Counted from the first letter of the stretch, positions 17,617-28,017 are shown. The stretch is 61,238 nucleotides of DNA from JBOFWL01 sp051653605 (GCA_051653605.1 JBOFWL010000023.1:1-61238); one strand, 5' to 3'. The notes: a model not told the origin generated them from the sequence alone. Numbers and translations: made by a program.

Positions 17617-19167
17617 ATGTCAAATATCCCCACAGAAAATAAAGTAACAGTGTTTCTTTCGGCGGCTGTACCCGCATTTGTTGTGATGTGGCTTGTTCTT
17701 CTTTTCTATGGCAACTATATGGTGCCCAATGATTTCCTACAGCTTCCTCCATCCATTCGAGAGCAACATATCATCAGTTTATTTTTTCGTTCTGATTCTT
17801 GGCGTTTTCCTCTTTCTTTAACAAAAAATATTTCCCCACCTGTTGGATATCCCCTAGCTTTAAGCGACTCTATCCCATTGATGGCTATTATTTTAAAATT
17901 ATTTGGAGCAAAATCGGCTCAATATTTTGGGATTTGGCTACTTGTTTCTTTTTCATTAAGTACAGCTTTTGCTTACCGAATTACTCGACGAATTTTTCAC
18001 AATAATTTTTTATGTACTTGTCTAGGAACACTCCTCTTTATTTTCATGCCCTTTGCATGGTATCACCCCTATTGGACACCTTGGAGCGCTGGTCAGTGGA
18101 CAACCTTATGGGCGCTGTCTCTATTTTTTCAGAAAAGACGTTTCTTATCAAAAGAGTGGTATGGGCTGTTAATCTTATCTGCTTTTATTCACCCTTTCTT
18201 TGTATTAACAAATATTTTAATTGCTATTGCAGATATAATGCGGCTCTATCTATACAAACATCGGATCTCTGTTATGCAAGCTAGCATTTTCTTTGGGAAT
18301 ATATTAAGCACATCTGTTATATCTTTATTAGTTATAGGCACTTTTTTCACTCAAACATACTCTAAAGCAGGTCTATTACCCTCTCCCTTTGTTATTCGAT
18401 ACTTATTTTCATCAGAAACCCCAAGCACCTACAGCGCATCATACATATATCCTGGCATAGGGATATTTATAGGGCTTTTACCAACACCTTTTATTTCTTT
18501 ATTAAATCCTGCCGTAAAATATATTAAACGATATCGCCCTCTTATTTTATGTTTTATTATATTATTTGGCTTATCTTTAGGTGGGGGAATTATTTTAAAT
18601 GGACAATCGATTCGAGTCTTATCAGGAGAATGGAGCGATTACTATATTTGGAGTATTTTATCATCTGGAGTGAGGTTTTTCACCCCTGTTTTGTGGGTTT
18701 TACCCATTCTAGCACTCCAAAATGCAGCATGGTTGAATAAAATAGGATGGAAGAAGCTTTCATTAGCGCTACTTTTTGGGTGTGTAGTGGCTCAAATAGC
18801 ACAATTTCAGATTATATTTCCTCAATCAGAAGATAAATTTCAACCCTTAACTGCTCGACAACAAGTTTTCATAGATAGAAGTAAAATTGTCTGGATTCAA
18901 CCAGAAAACACATATGAAGAAGTTCCTCAATTTGAAAAAATAGCCTATTATGCATGGCAGCAAGGTAAAACAATTAGTGTAGCCCCTGTTTTGAGAGTGC
19001 ATTCTGGGCATAAAATAACAGCAAGAGCACAGCGAGAAAGTTTTTTTGGAAATATATTTGATACCAATACGGTCTATGTCATTCCAAGAAAGATTGCTCC
19101 ACGCAATTTATCACGTTATGGCACAGTGTTGCGTATGAATGACGTTTTACTTTTCAAAGTAGATTAA
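17617..19167 (+). CDS. Polytopic membrane protein, DUF6311-like (GT-C type)
   Basis: A 516-residue protein with about ten hydrophobic segments. The first loop (FFRSDSWRFPLSL, then VGYPLALSDSIPLMAIILKLF) matches my memory of DUF6311 proteins, which look like GT-C lipid-linked sugar transferases. The C-terminal 100 residues are soluble and should lie outside the cytoplasm. It begins 3 bases after trpS without a clear ribosome-binding site, so it probably relies on coupling. Substrate unknown. Confidence 0.6.
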   Translation: MSNIPTENKVTVFLSAAVPAFVVMWLVLLFYGNYMVPNDFLQLPPSIREQHIISLFFRSDSWRFPLSLTKNISPPVGYPLALSDSIPLMAIILKLFGAKSAQYFGIWLLVSFSLSTAFAYRITRRIFHNNFLCTCLGTLLFIFMPFAWYHPYWTPWSAGQWTTLWALSLFFQKRRFLSKEWYGLLILSAFIHPFFVLTNILIAIADIMRLYLYKHRISVMQASIFFGNILSTSVISLLVIGTFFTQTYSKAGLLPSPFVIRYLFSSETPSTYSASYIYPGIGIFIGLLPTPFISLLNPAVKYIKRYRPLILCFIILFGLSLGGGIILNGQSIRVLSGEWSDYYIWSILSSGVRFFTPVLWVLPILALQNAAWLNKIGWKKLSLALLFGCVVAQIAQFQIIFPQSEDKFQPLTARQQVFIDRSKIVWIQPENTYEEVPQFEKIAYYAWQQGKTISVAPVLRVHSGHKITARAQRESFFGNIFDTNTVYVIPRKIAPRNLSRYGTVLRMNDVLLFKVD

Positions 19168-19193
19168 TTAAATTATATTATTGAGGACACTTT

Positions 19194-20084
19194 ATGATTA
19201 AAATATATTTTGCACCTTTTTTACTACTTATATCATCAATAATTTGGGGATTAGCTTATATTCCAACTCGCTTTTTAGGGCAAATGAACTTTGGTGTATT
19301 TTTTGAGCTTCTATGGCGTTTTTCTATTCCCACATTAATTTTAGGGCTTATTTTTAACCGCCGAATACGAGCAATGAGTTCTAAATCTCGTACAAATAGC
19401 CTGTTAGCTGGACTAGTTCTTTTTATAGGGCTATTTTGTGCCGTGCAAGGGTTAAGAACTGTCTCCTCTCCAACCGTTGGTTTTTTTCTTCTTTCTCTTA
19501 ACACAATTTTAATCCCCATATACAGCCTAGTTCGATACGGCAAGCGTCCATCAGGGCTAATATTATTTGCTTCTATTGGAGCTACTGCAGGCTCCATCTT
19601 GATGGCTTGGGGCGACCCTCGCGTTCCTCCAAATTTTGGAACTTTACTTTGTTTTCTATCAACAATAGCCTTTTCAGCCTATATCATTCTATGTTCTCAT
19701 ATTGCTAAAAATATTATTCCTCAGGGTCTTCTTTTCTACCATTGTTTATCTTTTGTTGTAATTTCCATACCTCTTTTCTTATTGTTTGAATTACAAGGAG
19801 TTAAAGAGATGGGAGCAAGCATTTGGAGTAATCCTCACCTTTGGCAGTCGGTTCTTTATCAAGGGATTGGCTCGGGAACAATTGCCTATCTTCTATATTT
19901 TTATGGAATGAAGCACACTCCCGCTGCTGCAGCTGCTATTATTCTTGCAATGCAAAGCGTTGTTGGAGCCTCTGCTGAATATTTCATCTTTGGAGTCCGA
20001 TTAAACTCACTAACGCTTATTGGATGTGATCTAATTTTGGTCTCTACTCTTGGCGTATCGCTCTTTCCAAAATATAGTAGATAA
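19194..20084 (+). CDS. EamA/DMT-family transporter, copy A
   Basis: A 296-residue inner-membrane protein with about ten hydrophobic segments in two repeated halves, typical of EamA drug/metabolite transporters. The opening ISSIIWGLAYIPTRFLG and a late MKHTPAAAAAIILAMQSVVGA are family hallmarks. A GAGGA site precedes the start. It is immediately followed by a paralogue, and both are probably exporters of small metabolites. Confidence 0.85.
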   Translation: MIKIYFAPFLLLISSIIWGLAYIPTRFLGQMNFGVFFELLWRFSIPTLILGLIFNRRIRAMSSKSRTNSLLAGLVLFIGLFCAVQGLRTVSSPTVGFFLLSLNTILIPIYSLVRYGKRPSGLILFASIGATAGSILMAWGDPRVPPNFGTLLCFLSTIAFSAYIILCSHIAKNIIPQGLLFYHCLSFVVISIPLFLLFELQGVKEMGASIWSNPHLWQSVLYQGIGSGTIAYLLYFYGMKHTPAAAAAIILAMQSVVGASAEYFIFGVRLNSLTLIGCDLILVSTLGVSLFPKYSR

Positions 20085-20105
20085 TCTTATTTTAAGGAGA
20101 CCCCT

Positions 20106-20999
20106 ATGATTCAAAAAAAAGAACCACTCAAGGGAGGAACATTACTTTTATGTGCTTCTTTGATTTGGGGATTTTCGTTTATCCCTACTCGATATCTGGG
20201 GGCAAATGGATTTGGAGTCTTCTTCGAAATGCTTTGCCGCTTCAGTGGGCCGATCATCCTACTCACTCCATTTTTTCATAAAACAATTTTCACAACCCCC
20301 AAAGAAAATATCATTAATAGTATTTTAGCTGGTTTTGTTTTATTTACAGGCATTGTACTTACGGTGCTCGGGCTACGAATGGTATCTTACGGCACAGTTG
20401 GTGTGTTTTTACTATCGATTTATACAATTCTTGTGCCTCTTTATTTTTCGATTATTCAACGCCAAAAGTTATCATTATTAGTAAAGGGGAGTGTTCTCCT
20501 TGCAACCATAGGGGCTTTGCTGTTGGCGTGGGGAAACCCTGGGGCTCCTCCTAATTTAGGCACTCTACTTTGCGTTTTAGCAGCCATATGTTATGCTGCA
20601 TACATTATTTTTTGTGCTTATCGCGCTCAAGATGTATCGCCTCAGAGTTTTCAATTTTATCAATGTATTGGTATTTTATTAGTGGCGTTTCCCCTGTATT
20701 TTATTATGGAACATCAGTCATTGCCGGTTAGTACAATTTGGCAAGATAGAAAATTATGGGGGGCGATTGCCTTCTTAGCAGCAGCTGGAGGAACTATTGC
20801 ATATCAACTTTTTTTCTATGGGCAGATTAAAGCCGAACCAACCGCTGCCGCCATCATTTTATCAATGCAGAGTGTTTTTGGTGCATTGATTGAAACAGTG
20901 TTTTTTGGGTTAAATATGAGTTACTTGGCATGGATAGGGTGTGGCATGATATTTGCTTCTACTTTATTAGTATCTTGGCCTCAAACAAAAAAGGCTTAA
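20106..20999 (+). CDS. EamA/DMT-family transporter, copy B
   Basis: A 297-residue paralogue of the preceding gene. It has the same opening (ASLIWGFSFIPTRYLG) and the same late PTAAAIILSMQSVFGALIE segment. The AAGGAG site at 20094-20099 is strong. The pair could form a heterodimer or serve related substrates; nothing in the sequence decides. A weak hairpin (AGGGAA / TTCCCT, about 21029-21043) follows before clpC. Confidence 0.85.
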   Translation: MIQKKEPLKGGTLLLCASLIWGFSFIPTRYLGANGFGVFFEMLCRFSGPIILLTPFFHKTIFTTPKENIINSILAGFVLFTGIVLTVLGLRMVSYGTVGVFLLSIYTILVPLYFSIIQRQKLSLLVKGSVLLATIGALLLAWGNPGAPPNLGTLLCVLAAICYAAYIIFCAYRAQDVSPQSFQFYQCIGILLVAFPLYFIMEHQSLPVSTIWQDRKLWGAIAFLAAAGGTIAYQLFFYGQIKAEPTAAAIILSMQSVFGALIETVFFGLNMSYLAWIGCGMIFASTLLVSWPQTKKA

Positions 21000-21069
21000 A
21001 GTATTTTATTGGAAAACCGACTCATTACAGGGAATTTTTCCCTTTAGCCTAAATAAAGGAGGTGTAATT

Positions 21070-23595
21070 ATGTTTGATTTTACGGGATTTACCCATAGAG
21101 CGCAACGGGTTGTTTCTATTACAGCCCAACAGGAAGCAAGACGCCTCTTCAGTGAGGAACTTAATCCTGAACACATCTTTTTAGGGATTTTTCGTGAGCC
21201 AGAAAGTGCGGCTGTGCGTACCTTACAAAATCTTGGTCTTAATATAGAAGAATTGCAAGGTGCCGTTGAATTTGCTTTACGTGGGCAGGGAGGAGGAACG
21301 CTCTCCTTAGGGGGCATTCCCATATCTCAACGAGTTCATCAAATAATCGAACTCGCTCGCCAAGAAGCAAAGCTTATTGGGCATAATTATATTGGCACAG
21401 AGCATTTATTACTAGGTATCTATAACGAAAATACTCCACAGGCTGTTATTCCCTTCATTATTGAAAATCAAGGGATTGATATCCACCAGTTACGTAATGC
21501 TGTTATCAACGTTGTTGGATATGGTGAGTTACGAACCTGGAGTAAAAAGAAAAAGCAGATTAAGACGCCATTTTTGGATAAATTTTGCCGAAATGTTACA
21601 AATGATGCTGCAGAAGGCAAGCTTGATCCTGTTGTCGGTCGTAAGAAGGAAATTGCTCGAGTTATTCAAATTCTCTGTCGTCGTACTAAGAATAACCCTA
21701 TTCTCATTGGAGAACCTGGTGTAGGTAAAACATCTATAATAGAAGGGATTTCTCAAATGATTGTCTCTAATTCTGTTCCAGAACTACTTATGGATAAGAA
21801 AATCCTATTGCTAGATATGGGTTCACTAGTCGCTGGCACAAAATATCGTGGAGAATTTGAAGAACGTCTTAAAAATTTAATGCAAGAAGCTGAAAAAGAT
21901 CGTAGTGTCATCATTTTTATTGATGAAATCCACACTATCTTAGGTGCTGGCAATGCTGAAGGTGCTCTAGATGCGTCAAATATGCTTAAACCAGCTCTAG
22001 CTCGGGGTTTGATTCGCACTATTGGGGCAACAACTTTTGAAGAATACAAAAAACGTATTGAAAAAGATAAAGCTCTGGTGCGCCGATTTCAAATGGTTCG
22101 CATTGATGAACCCAGCCTTGATGAGACGGTCACAATTCTTACTCGTCTAAAAAGTAAATATGAAGAATATCATAATGTGACTTTTACTCCTCAAGCTCTT
22201 AAGACTGCCGTTCAATTGGCATCTCGATATATGGTTGATCGATATTTCCCCGATAAAGCCATAGATATTATGGATGAAGCCGGTGCTCAGGCAAGTACAA
22301 TGATTAACGATAAACCAGAATCCCTCATTGAACTTGAAGTCGAACTTTCTCGCTTGGAAACACTAAAAAATGACTTGGTTAAAAATCAACAGTATGAAAA
22401 TGCCGCTGAATTGCGAGATTCTCTCCGCCAAAAACGAGAAGAACTTGCAATTGCCAGAGAAGAATGGGCAGCAACTAGCAAACGTGAAAATATCCTCATC
22501 GATATGGCTGAAATTTCAAAAGTTGTTTCTCGAATGACGGATATTCCTGTCCAGCAACTCGATGCGGATGGAGCATATGAGCGCTATCTACATCTTGAGG
22601 AAACATTATCTCAAACAGTTAAAGGACAGCCACAAGCTGTTAAAGCAATTGCTCAAGCTGTTAAAAAGAATAGTGTTGGCATTCGAGATTTCAAAAAACC
22701 TATGGGTAGCTTTATTCTACTTGGGCCCACTGGCGTTGGGAAAACAGAACTTGCAAAAAGTATTACTCGTTTTCTATTTGGAACAGAAGATGCTCTTATT
22801 CGTGTAGATATGAGTGAATTTATGGAGAAACACACATCTTCACGCCTTTTAGGAGCACCTCCTGGATATGTTGGTCATGAAAATGGTGGTGAACTTACAG
22901 AAAGAGTAAAACGACGCCCCTATTCCGTTGTTCTGTTTGATGAAATAGAGAAAGCTCACCCCGATATTTTCAATACATTTCTTCAAATTTTGGATGAAGG
23001 ACATATTACCGACTCATTAGGCGAAAAAATTAGCTTCAAAAATACTTTGATTATTTTCACCTCCAACTTGGGTACAGACAAACTCACTCAGAAAAGTTCT
23101 CTTGGATTCTCTGACCCAGAAGAAGAGTATGAAAAGCGAAAATCTTTAGTTATTGGAGACTTGAAACGGTACTTCCGCCCAGAATTCCTTAATCGACTAG
23201 ATGATACTATCGTCTTTAATCCATTAGATAGCAAGACATTAGAGGATATCTGCGCCATTATGATTAGCAGTCTTAATGAGAACGTAAAACTTCAAGGGAT
23301 ACGCTTCGATGCAAATCCTGACGTGCTTTCTGTCTTAGTAGAAAAAGGATTTGAAACAAAGTATGGTGCTCGATCTTTACGACGGGCAATAACCAAATTA
23401 ATAGAAATACCCGTTTCAGAGCTTATTCTTGAAAGTGGCACTCGCCCTAATCCCGAAATTGAAGTTTTAGAGGTTCACATCTTTAAGGATAAAGAAAGCA
23501 ACCTTGGTTTCAAATTAAAAACCAAAAAGCTTATTAACTTGACAAAAGGCGTTCGGAAACGAAGCCCGCGAAAAACAGAAGAAACTCAATCATAA
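21070..23595 (+). CDS. clpC: ATP-dependent Clp protease ATP-binding subunit ClpC
   Basis: An 841-residue AAA+ unfoldase that feeds damaged or tagged proteins to ClpP. It has two N-terminal Clp repeats (residues 1-145), a first AAA domain with Walker A GEPGVGKTS near 214, and a UVR-like coiled segment near 430-460. A second AAA domain has GPTGVGKTE near 552, and a C-terminal D2-small domain follows. The lysine/arginine-rich tail extends past the usual end. The start has an ideal AAAGGAGG site. No clpP or ctsR is adjacent. Confidence 0.93.
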   Translation: MFDFTGFTHRAQRVVSITAQQEARRLFSEELNPEHIFLGIFREPESAAVRTLQNLGLNIEELQGAVEFALRGQGGGTLSLGGIPISQRVHQIIELARQEAKLIGHNYIGTEHLLLGIYNENTPQAVIPFIIENQGIDIHQLRNAVINVVGYGELRTWSKKKKQIKTPFLDKFCRNVTNDAAEGKLDPVVGRKKEIARVIQILCRRTKNNPILIGEPGVGKTSIIEGISQMIVSNSVPELLMDKKILLLDMGSLVAGTKYRGEFEERLKNLMQEAEKDRSVIIFIDEIHTILGAGNAEGALDASNMLKPALARGLIRTIGATTFEEYKKRIEKDKALVRRFQMVRIDEPSLDETVTILTRLKSKYEEYHNVTFTPQALKTAVQLASRYMVDRYFPDKAIDIMDEAGAQASTMINDKPESLIELEVELSRLETLKNDLVKNQQYENAAELRDSLRQKREELAIAREEWAATSKRENILIDMAEISKVVSRMTDIPVQQLDADGAYERYLHLEETLSQTVKGQPQAVKAIAQAVKKNSVGIRDFKKPMGSFILLGPTGVGKTELAKSITRFLFGTEDALIRVDMSEFMEKHTSSRLLGAPPGYVGHENGGELTERVKRRPYSVVLFDEIEKAHPDIFNTFLQILDEGHITDSLGEKISFKNTLIIFTSNLGTDKLTQKSSLGFSDPEEEYEKRKSLVIGDLKRYFRPEFLNRLDDTIVFNPLDSKTLEDICAIMISSLNENVKLQGIRFDANPDVLSVLVEKGFETKYGARSLRRAITKLIEIPVSELILESGTRPNPEIEVLEVHIFKDKESNLGFKLKTKKLINLTKGVRKRSPRKTEETQS

Positions 23596-23634
23596 AAAGA
23601 AACCCTACTATTAGTAGGGTTTCTTTATTTTTAT
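23596..23634. terminator. Bidirectional terminator between clpC and the WG-repeat gene
   Basis: A 14-base perfect inverted repeat (AAAGAAACCCTACT 23596-23609 / AGTAGGGTTTCTTT 23613-23626) with A runs on one side and T runs on the other. It can end both convergent genes. Confidence 0.85.
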
Positions 23635-25721
23635 TAAAGGGTGTCTTCGGTAATATCAGAACTAATTATTTCAGGGATATCTTCTTGGGTAATATTAATT
23701 TGTTCTTCTGAAAGAGCCGTCCCGGAGCTTTGCTCGAGAGGAATAGTTTCATTACTTTGCTCTGCAGGTATAATCTCATTAGTTTCAACCACAACTGGCA
23801 CCGGACCAACTCCACCAAAAACAATATCCGCAGGCGCCGTTGTACTAGCCATCATTGGTTTAGGATACTCATGCACAAGTTGAATTCCCTGACTGCCTTG
23901 ACGAGAAACTGTAATCTTTTCCCGCCCTACACGAATTGTAAATCCTGAAGGAGCGTCATCATCATTATTATAAACTCCCGTAAAAGAAGCTTCGTCTTTA
24001 TGCCCCATAAAATTAGACAGCTTCCCCGAAGCTAAAGGATATGTCGAGGAGGGATACCCCATTGCTGCTGAAAAAATAAAAAAAGATTCGTTAATCTTCA
24101 TAAAGGGGATAAAATAAGTATCCTGCACTAGATTACGCTGAAGATTTCGATTTAAGACAGATCCATTGAAAAATGCTACAAAAATATTTCGATCAAATGA
24201 TTGCAACGGAGCCGTTGAGGAAAGAACCCCGAATACATCTTGGAAGTAAGAGAGTATTCCCATGCCAATACGTGGTGGAGGATAAACCGATACTGCCTCT
24301 GAAAAGACAAACCCCGGACGATTATAAAAACGCACACTATATAACAAGCCTTGTAAGCCCAGCCCTATTAGAGGTGTTGCGGTACGTTGCAATGTTTTTT
24401 GCATAGTAGCACCATAATCCATATGAAGAATGACAAGAGAAGTAGGATCATCACCTTTATAGAAAGGTAAGCTGGGATAAGAAATTACATATAATTGATC
24501 ATCAAGAGCCGGAACCACTTTTGGTAAGATATTCCAAGAAAAAACTTCTGTGCCTGCAGCATTTATATAGCCAGCACGATATCCTCCAGGAATAGCAGAT
24601 AAAACAGGCGTAAGAGCCCTTCTGAACTCCCCAGCCTGAAGAAATGTAGGACGAATTTGAAGGCGTGCTGAATCGTCAAAAAAGCCATAGTAACGCCCTA
24701 CTCGCACTCGCGAGCGTTTATTAAAAAATGAGCCCATACCGACTATCTTATCTGTAAGATTGAATTTTCCATCTCCATTCATAAATCCATGGCTATTACC
24801 TTGTGATACACGGGCAAAAGTTCCATCAAAGCGCGTCGCTCTGGTGAAAGTGAACGGAGCTATCATCTCTCCCCTCGTGTTAATATAGCCGTAGAGTCGG
24901 TTTCCAGTGGATACAATAGCAAGCCCATGAGAAAAATCATCGGCTTCTTTAAATGAAATAGGGATAACTATCTCTCCTGTACTATCTATATAGCCATAGA
25001 GATTCCCTCGCCGAACCCTTGCCAAACCGCTATTAAAGGAATAAATACGATCAAACGTGCGCGTTCCTTGACGCTCTCCCTGCTTATTAATAAGGTACCA
25101 CGCCCTTTTTTCTTGAACAGGAGCATAGCCATCATTGAAATTTTCAGCCATATCAAAGCGAGGTGGGATTGTTAAATCGCCTTTAGGATTGACGTAACCG
25201 TATGACCCTCCCACTTTAACAACTGCTAAGCCATTTTGAAAATTTTCCGCATGAGCAAAAGAAGCGGGTATCACAATTCGAGCTGTATTACTGACAAATC
25301 CATAAAGCCCATTATCACGAAATCGCGACATATTCTCGGATACAGGATAAATTTGATCGAAATAATCTTTGGAGATTTCCCCATTAGGTAAGAGATAAGC
25401 ATACTTCTCTCTTATTTTAACGGCAGCTAATCCTTGATGAAAATCGCTAACCTGAAGGAATTTAGGCTGGATAACCTCCTGCCCCGACGCATTAATAAAA
25501 CCGTATAGAAATTCTCCATCAACAATTTTCCCTATACGTCCCAAACCACTAGAAAAACTAGATGCAGCATCGTATGTGGGTTCTATGTGAATACGCCCTT
25601 GTGTATTGATATATCCCCATTTCCCACCACTGGGATAAGGGAAAAGCTCCACGCCTTGAGCTAATAAAGCAACAGGAACCATAATTATCAACAAAAACTG
25701 CTTAGCGTCAAACAAGCGCAT
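23634..25721 (-). CDS. WG-repeat exported protein
   Basis: A 695-residue protein with a signal peptide (residues 1-21, ending LLAQG). From about residue 30 to 400 it carries at least nine WG-type repeats, each with a core such as GKWGYIN or YGFIN followed by a PP..F/Y...F..G.A strand. These are thought to mediate protein interactions. The C-terminal 270 residues are not repeats and end in a low-complexity EQSNETIPLEQSS region. An AAGGAGG site precedes the start. The protein is probably periplasmic or surface-bound. Confidence 0.85.
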   Translation of the reverse strand: MRLFDAKQFLLIIMVPVALLAQGVELFPYPSGGKWGYINTQGRIHIEPTYDAASSFSSGLGRIGKIVDGEFLYGFINASGQEVIQPKFLQVSDFHQGLAAVKIREKYAYLLPNGEISKDYFDQIYPVSENMSRFRDNGLYGFVSNTARIVIPASFAHAENFQNGLAVVKVGGSYGYVNPKGDLTIPPRFDMAENFNDGYAPVQEKRAWYLINKQGERQGTRTFDRIYSFNSGLARVRRGNLYGYIDSTGEIVIPISFKEADDFSHGLAIVSTGNRLYGYINTRGEMIAPFTFTRATRFDGTFARVSQGNSHGFMNGDGKFNLTDKIVGMGSFFNKRSRVRVGRYYGFFDDSARLQIRPTFLQAGEFRRALTPVLSAIPGGYRAGYINAAGTEVFSWNILPKVVPALDDQLYVISYPSLPFYKGDDPTSLVILHMDYGATMQKTLQRTATPLIGLGLQGLLYSVRFYNRPGFVFSEAVSVYPPPRIGMGILSYFQDVFGVLSSTAPLQSFDRNIFVAFFNGSVLNRNLQRNLVQDTYFIPFMKINESFFIFSAAMGYPSSTYPLASGKLSNFMGHKDEASFTGVYNNDDDAPSGFTIRVGREKITVSRQGSQGIQLVHEYPKPMMASTTAPADIVFGGVGPVPVVVETNEIIPAEQSNETIPLEQSSGTALSEEQINITQEDIPEIISSDITEDTL

Positions 25722-25872
25722 ACAGCCTCCTTATTTTAAGCTATGAAACGGCAATTAATTATAACATAAAAAGATAAAATACGCTAGCGAACTCTAGAAA
25801 TTTTTATTTTCAAATAGTGCTAAAGCAAGTAGGAAAGACTCCGAAAAACAATCAACGCATCAGAGGTCATCA

Positions 25873-26232
25873 ATGTCCCAAATCTCAAAAAAAGAAAAGG
25901 GATCCGAAGGAGAACGAGCAGCTAGAGAATACTTGCTATCTTTAGGGTGGATTTTTCTTCACGCTAACTATTTTACCCGAAAAGGGGAGCTAGATCTTGT
26001 CTTCTTCAATAATAAAACTCTTATCTTTGTAGAAGTTAAAGCTCGCAGAAAGAGTATCGGATTCGAAGATGCTATTACTAAAAAAAAAGCAGACCATTTA
26101 TATAAAGCTGCAGAAATTTATATCGATAAAGAGAAACCTTCATTTGAAGAAATGCGTTTCGACGCCATATATGTATTAATTGATAGCCGGGGAAAGGCGG
26201 GGAAGATTGGGCACAGACCAAATTTTTTTTGA
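25873..26232 (+). CDS. yraN: YraN/UPF0102-family endonuclease-like protein
   Basis: A 119-residue protein with the full family pattern: KGSEGERAAREYL near residue 10, then GELDLVF and VEVKAR near 40-60. The last two are the D and ExK of a PD-(D/E)xK nuclease-type fold. The biochemical role is unsettled, and it usually sits among housekeeping genes. An AGAGG site precedes the start. The next small frame begins 12 bases after the stop. Confidence 0.9.
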   Translation: MSQISKKEKGSEGERAAREYLLSLGWIFLHANYFTRKGELDLVFFNNKTLIFVEVKARRKSIGFEDAITKKKADHLYKAAEIYIDKEKPSFEEMRFDAIYVLIDSRGKAGKIGHRPNFF

Positions 26233-26244
26233 TGAGGTTGCATC

Positions 26245-26472
26245 GTGTCAGACAGCATACTCAACCGGAAGCGCGTATTTCGGCGCCTCATCGTTAAGAC
26301 GAATTCGGGATCACTTACCCCCGAACGAACTGAAGCGTTACGACGCAAGATTAACGATCCAGAGTACGTCTCTTTTACGATCGATAGACTTGCTGAAAAC
26401 CTCAGTAAAGTGTTTGCCGAAGGTTATATGACCGAAGGTAAATCGTCTGAAGGGTTAGCAAGCAACAGCTAA
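26245..26472 (+). CDS. Small protein, weakly FlgM-like
   Basis: A 75-residue basic protein starting at GTG behind GAGG (26234-26237). The C-terminal half (TEALRRKINDPEYVSFTIDRLAENL) loosely resembles the C-terminus of the anti-sigma factor FlgM, but the match is short, and no flagellar genes lie in the window. It is tightly spaced after yraN and ends before a strong terminator, so it looks like a real gene. Function is otherwise unknown. Confidence 0.5.
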   Translation: MSDSILNRKRVFRRLIVKTNSGSLTPERTEALRRKINDPEYVSFTIDRLAENLSKVFAEGYMTEGKSSEGLASNS

Positions 26473-26491
26473 CCCCCGGCACCTTTTTCAG

Positions 26492-26526
26492 ACAAAAGCC
26501 TCCTAAACTGAGGCTTTTGTCTTTTT
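26492..26526 (+). terminator. Terminator after the yraN unit
   Basis: ACAAAAGCCTC (26492-26502), 7-base loop, GAGGCTTTTGT (26510-26520), then CTTTTT. Confidence 0.85.
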
Positions 26527-26556
26527 ATTAAATATTTTAAGTTATGGAGAGTATCT

Positions 26557-27753
26557 ATGCAGCCGACTGGTAAAGAAAAATCATATTGGATCTATGATTT
26601 TATCACAAAGCATTTTTTTAAAATTATAGTCGTTATTGCTATCATTGGAGCTATCGCAATTAGACTTTCTGGAGTTCCTTTTGAATCTAAAGATTATAGT
26701 TATTTTAATAAAGGTTGGTATGCTCACTTTGTTACTCACGGTTTTGCTGGATTTAAAACAATTTATACAGATGTGAATTCAAATTACCCTCCTCTTTTCA
26801 TGCTTACTTACGCTATTATGGCAAAGTTTCCTGTTTCCTCTGAATATTTAATAATATTTAATGTAAAAGTAGTTCAATTCATTGCTGATTTTATTTTGGC
26901 ATACTTAGGATACCGATTTATTCTAGAAGGAACACAAAAAAAAGATTTTGCTATCTTCGCCTTTATTACCATTTTACTTTCTCCTATACAGTGGTTGAAT
27001 AGTTCGCCATGGGGACAGGTAGATGTTTTGTACAGCATGGTTGGTATTGCAGCATCATACTTACTGTTTAAAAAACATCACTTTGTATCCTTTTTATTAT
27101 TGGGTGTTGCCTTTGCATTTAAGCCTCATACAATGTTCTTGATACCTTTATTTGTTCTTATTTCTTATGAGCGAAAAATCAATCCTGCCTATTTCTTATT
27201 ATTAGGTATTCCCCATACTGTCACAGCCCTGTTTGTTTCTATATTTTTCAAAACACCCTTAAAAAGATCATTCTGGATTTTATTTGAACAGGGAGGAGGA
27301 AGACTTGGGCGTAGTTCAAATAATGTTGCAAGCCTATTATTTCCTGGAGGAGATTTAGTCACAATAGGGTTTATCTTTTTACTTGTTACAACTATTTTGA
27401 TCTGTGCGGTATTATTTTACGCATTTACAAAACGAACAAAGCCACTAACATTTGAAAAATTCACACTTTGGGCATTGGTGACAACTCTAACAACTCCACT
27501 TTTCCTTCCTAATATGCATGATCGTTTTTTCTACCTACCAGAAGTCTTATCTTTGATATATGTTTTTTATAAACCTAAATATTTCTATGTTCCTTTAATG
27601 TTACATCTGGCGTCATTATCTGCATATACCTCATTTTTACTTAATTTACGGTTGATGCCTATTCATTACTCCTCTATGATTGCAATTGGAGCATGGATTT
27701 TATTGATTCAGATTTTAATCAAAGAGGAATTTGTTGAAAAAATAGACAGTTAA
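26557..27753 (+). CDS. Polytopic GT-C-type mannosyltransferase-like membrane protein
   Basis: A 398-residue inner-membrane protein with about ten hydrophobic segments. The extracytoplasmic loop SSPWGQVDVLYSM near residue 150 is the conserved WGQxD motif of Gpi18/DUF2029-type lipid-linked mannosyltransferases. The first loop (SKDYSYFNKGWYAH, near 48) could carry the catalytic acid. These enzymes use polyprenyl-phosphate sugars at the outer face of the inner membrane. A GGAG site precedes the start. Acceptor unknown. Confidence 0.7.
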   Translation: MQPTGKEKSYWIYDFITKHFFKIIVVIAIIGAIAIRLSGVPFESKDYSYFNKGWYAHFVTHGFAGFKTIYTDVNSNYPPLFMLTYAIMAKFPVSSEYLIIFNVKVVQFIADFILAYLGYRFILEGTQKKDFAIFAFITILLSPIQWLNSSPWGQVDVLYSMVGIAASYLLFKKHHFVSFLLLGVAFAFKPHTMFLIPLFVLISYERKINPAYFLLLGIPHTVTALFVSIFFKTPLKRSFWILFEQGGGRLGRSSNNVASLLFPGGDLVTIGFIFLLVTTILICAVLFYAFTKRTKPLTFEKFTLWALVTTLTTPLFLPNMHDRFFYLPEVLSLIYVFYKPKYFYVPLMLHLASLSAYTSFLLNLRLMPIHYSSMIAIGAWILLIQILIKEEFVEKIDS

Positions 27754-27892
27754 GATAATTTTTGAGTATTTTATAAGCAGAAATGAAGAGTCTCAAAGTG
27801 CTTACGATATTGAATATACAATGAACTAAAAGCTTGTTTCTCCTATTTTGTATAGATTTACGGGGAGATTTTTATAAAATTATGAAAAACTC

Positions 27893-27921
27893 TTGACAAA
27901 ACACATTTTTTTAGTTAGAAT
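27893..27921 (+). promoter_or_regulatory. Promoter of the tRNA cluster
   Basis: TTGACA (27893-27898), a 17-base spacer and TAGAAT (27916-27921), 21 bases before tRNA-Pro. Confidence 0.75.
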
Positions 27922-27942
27922 ATTAATGCTTATCAGCAATAA

Positions 27943-28017
27943 CGGGGTATAGCGCAGTTCGGTTAGCGCACCTGCTTTGGGAGCAGGGGGCCGTAAGTTC
28001 GAATCTTACTACCCCGA
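27943..28017 (+). tRNA. tRNA-Pro(TGG)
   Basis: A full cloverleaf: acceptor CGGGGTA/TACCCCG, anticodon stem CCTGC/GCAGG around TTTGGGA (anticodon TGG), and a GTTCGAAT T-loop. The CCA end is not encoded. Confidence 0.93.

Noticed and set aside
26180..26431. Alternative plus-strand frame of 83 codons over yraN and the small gene
   Set aside because: It overlaps two frames with better starts and family resemblance.
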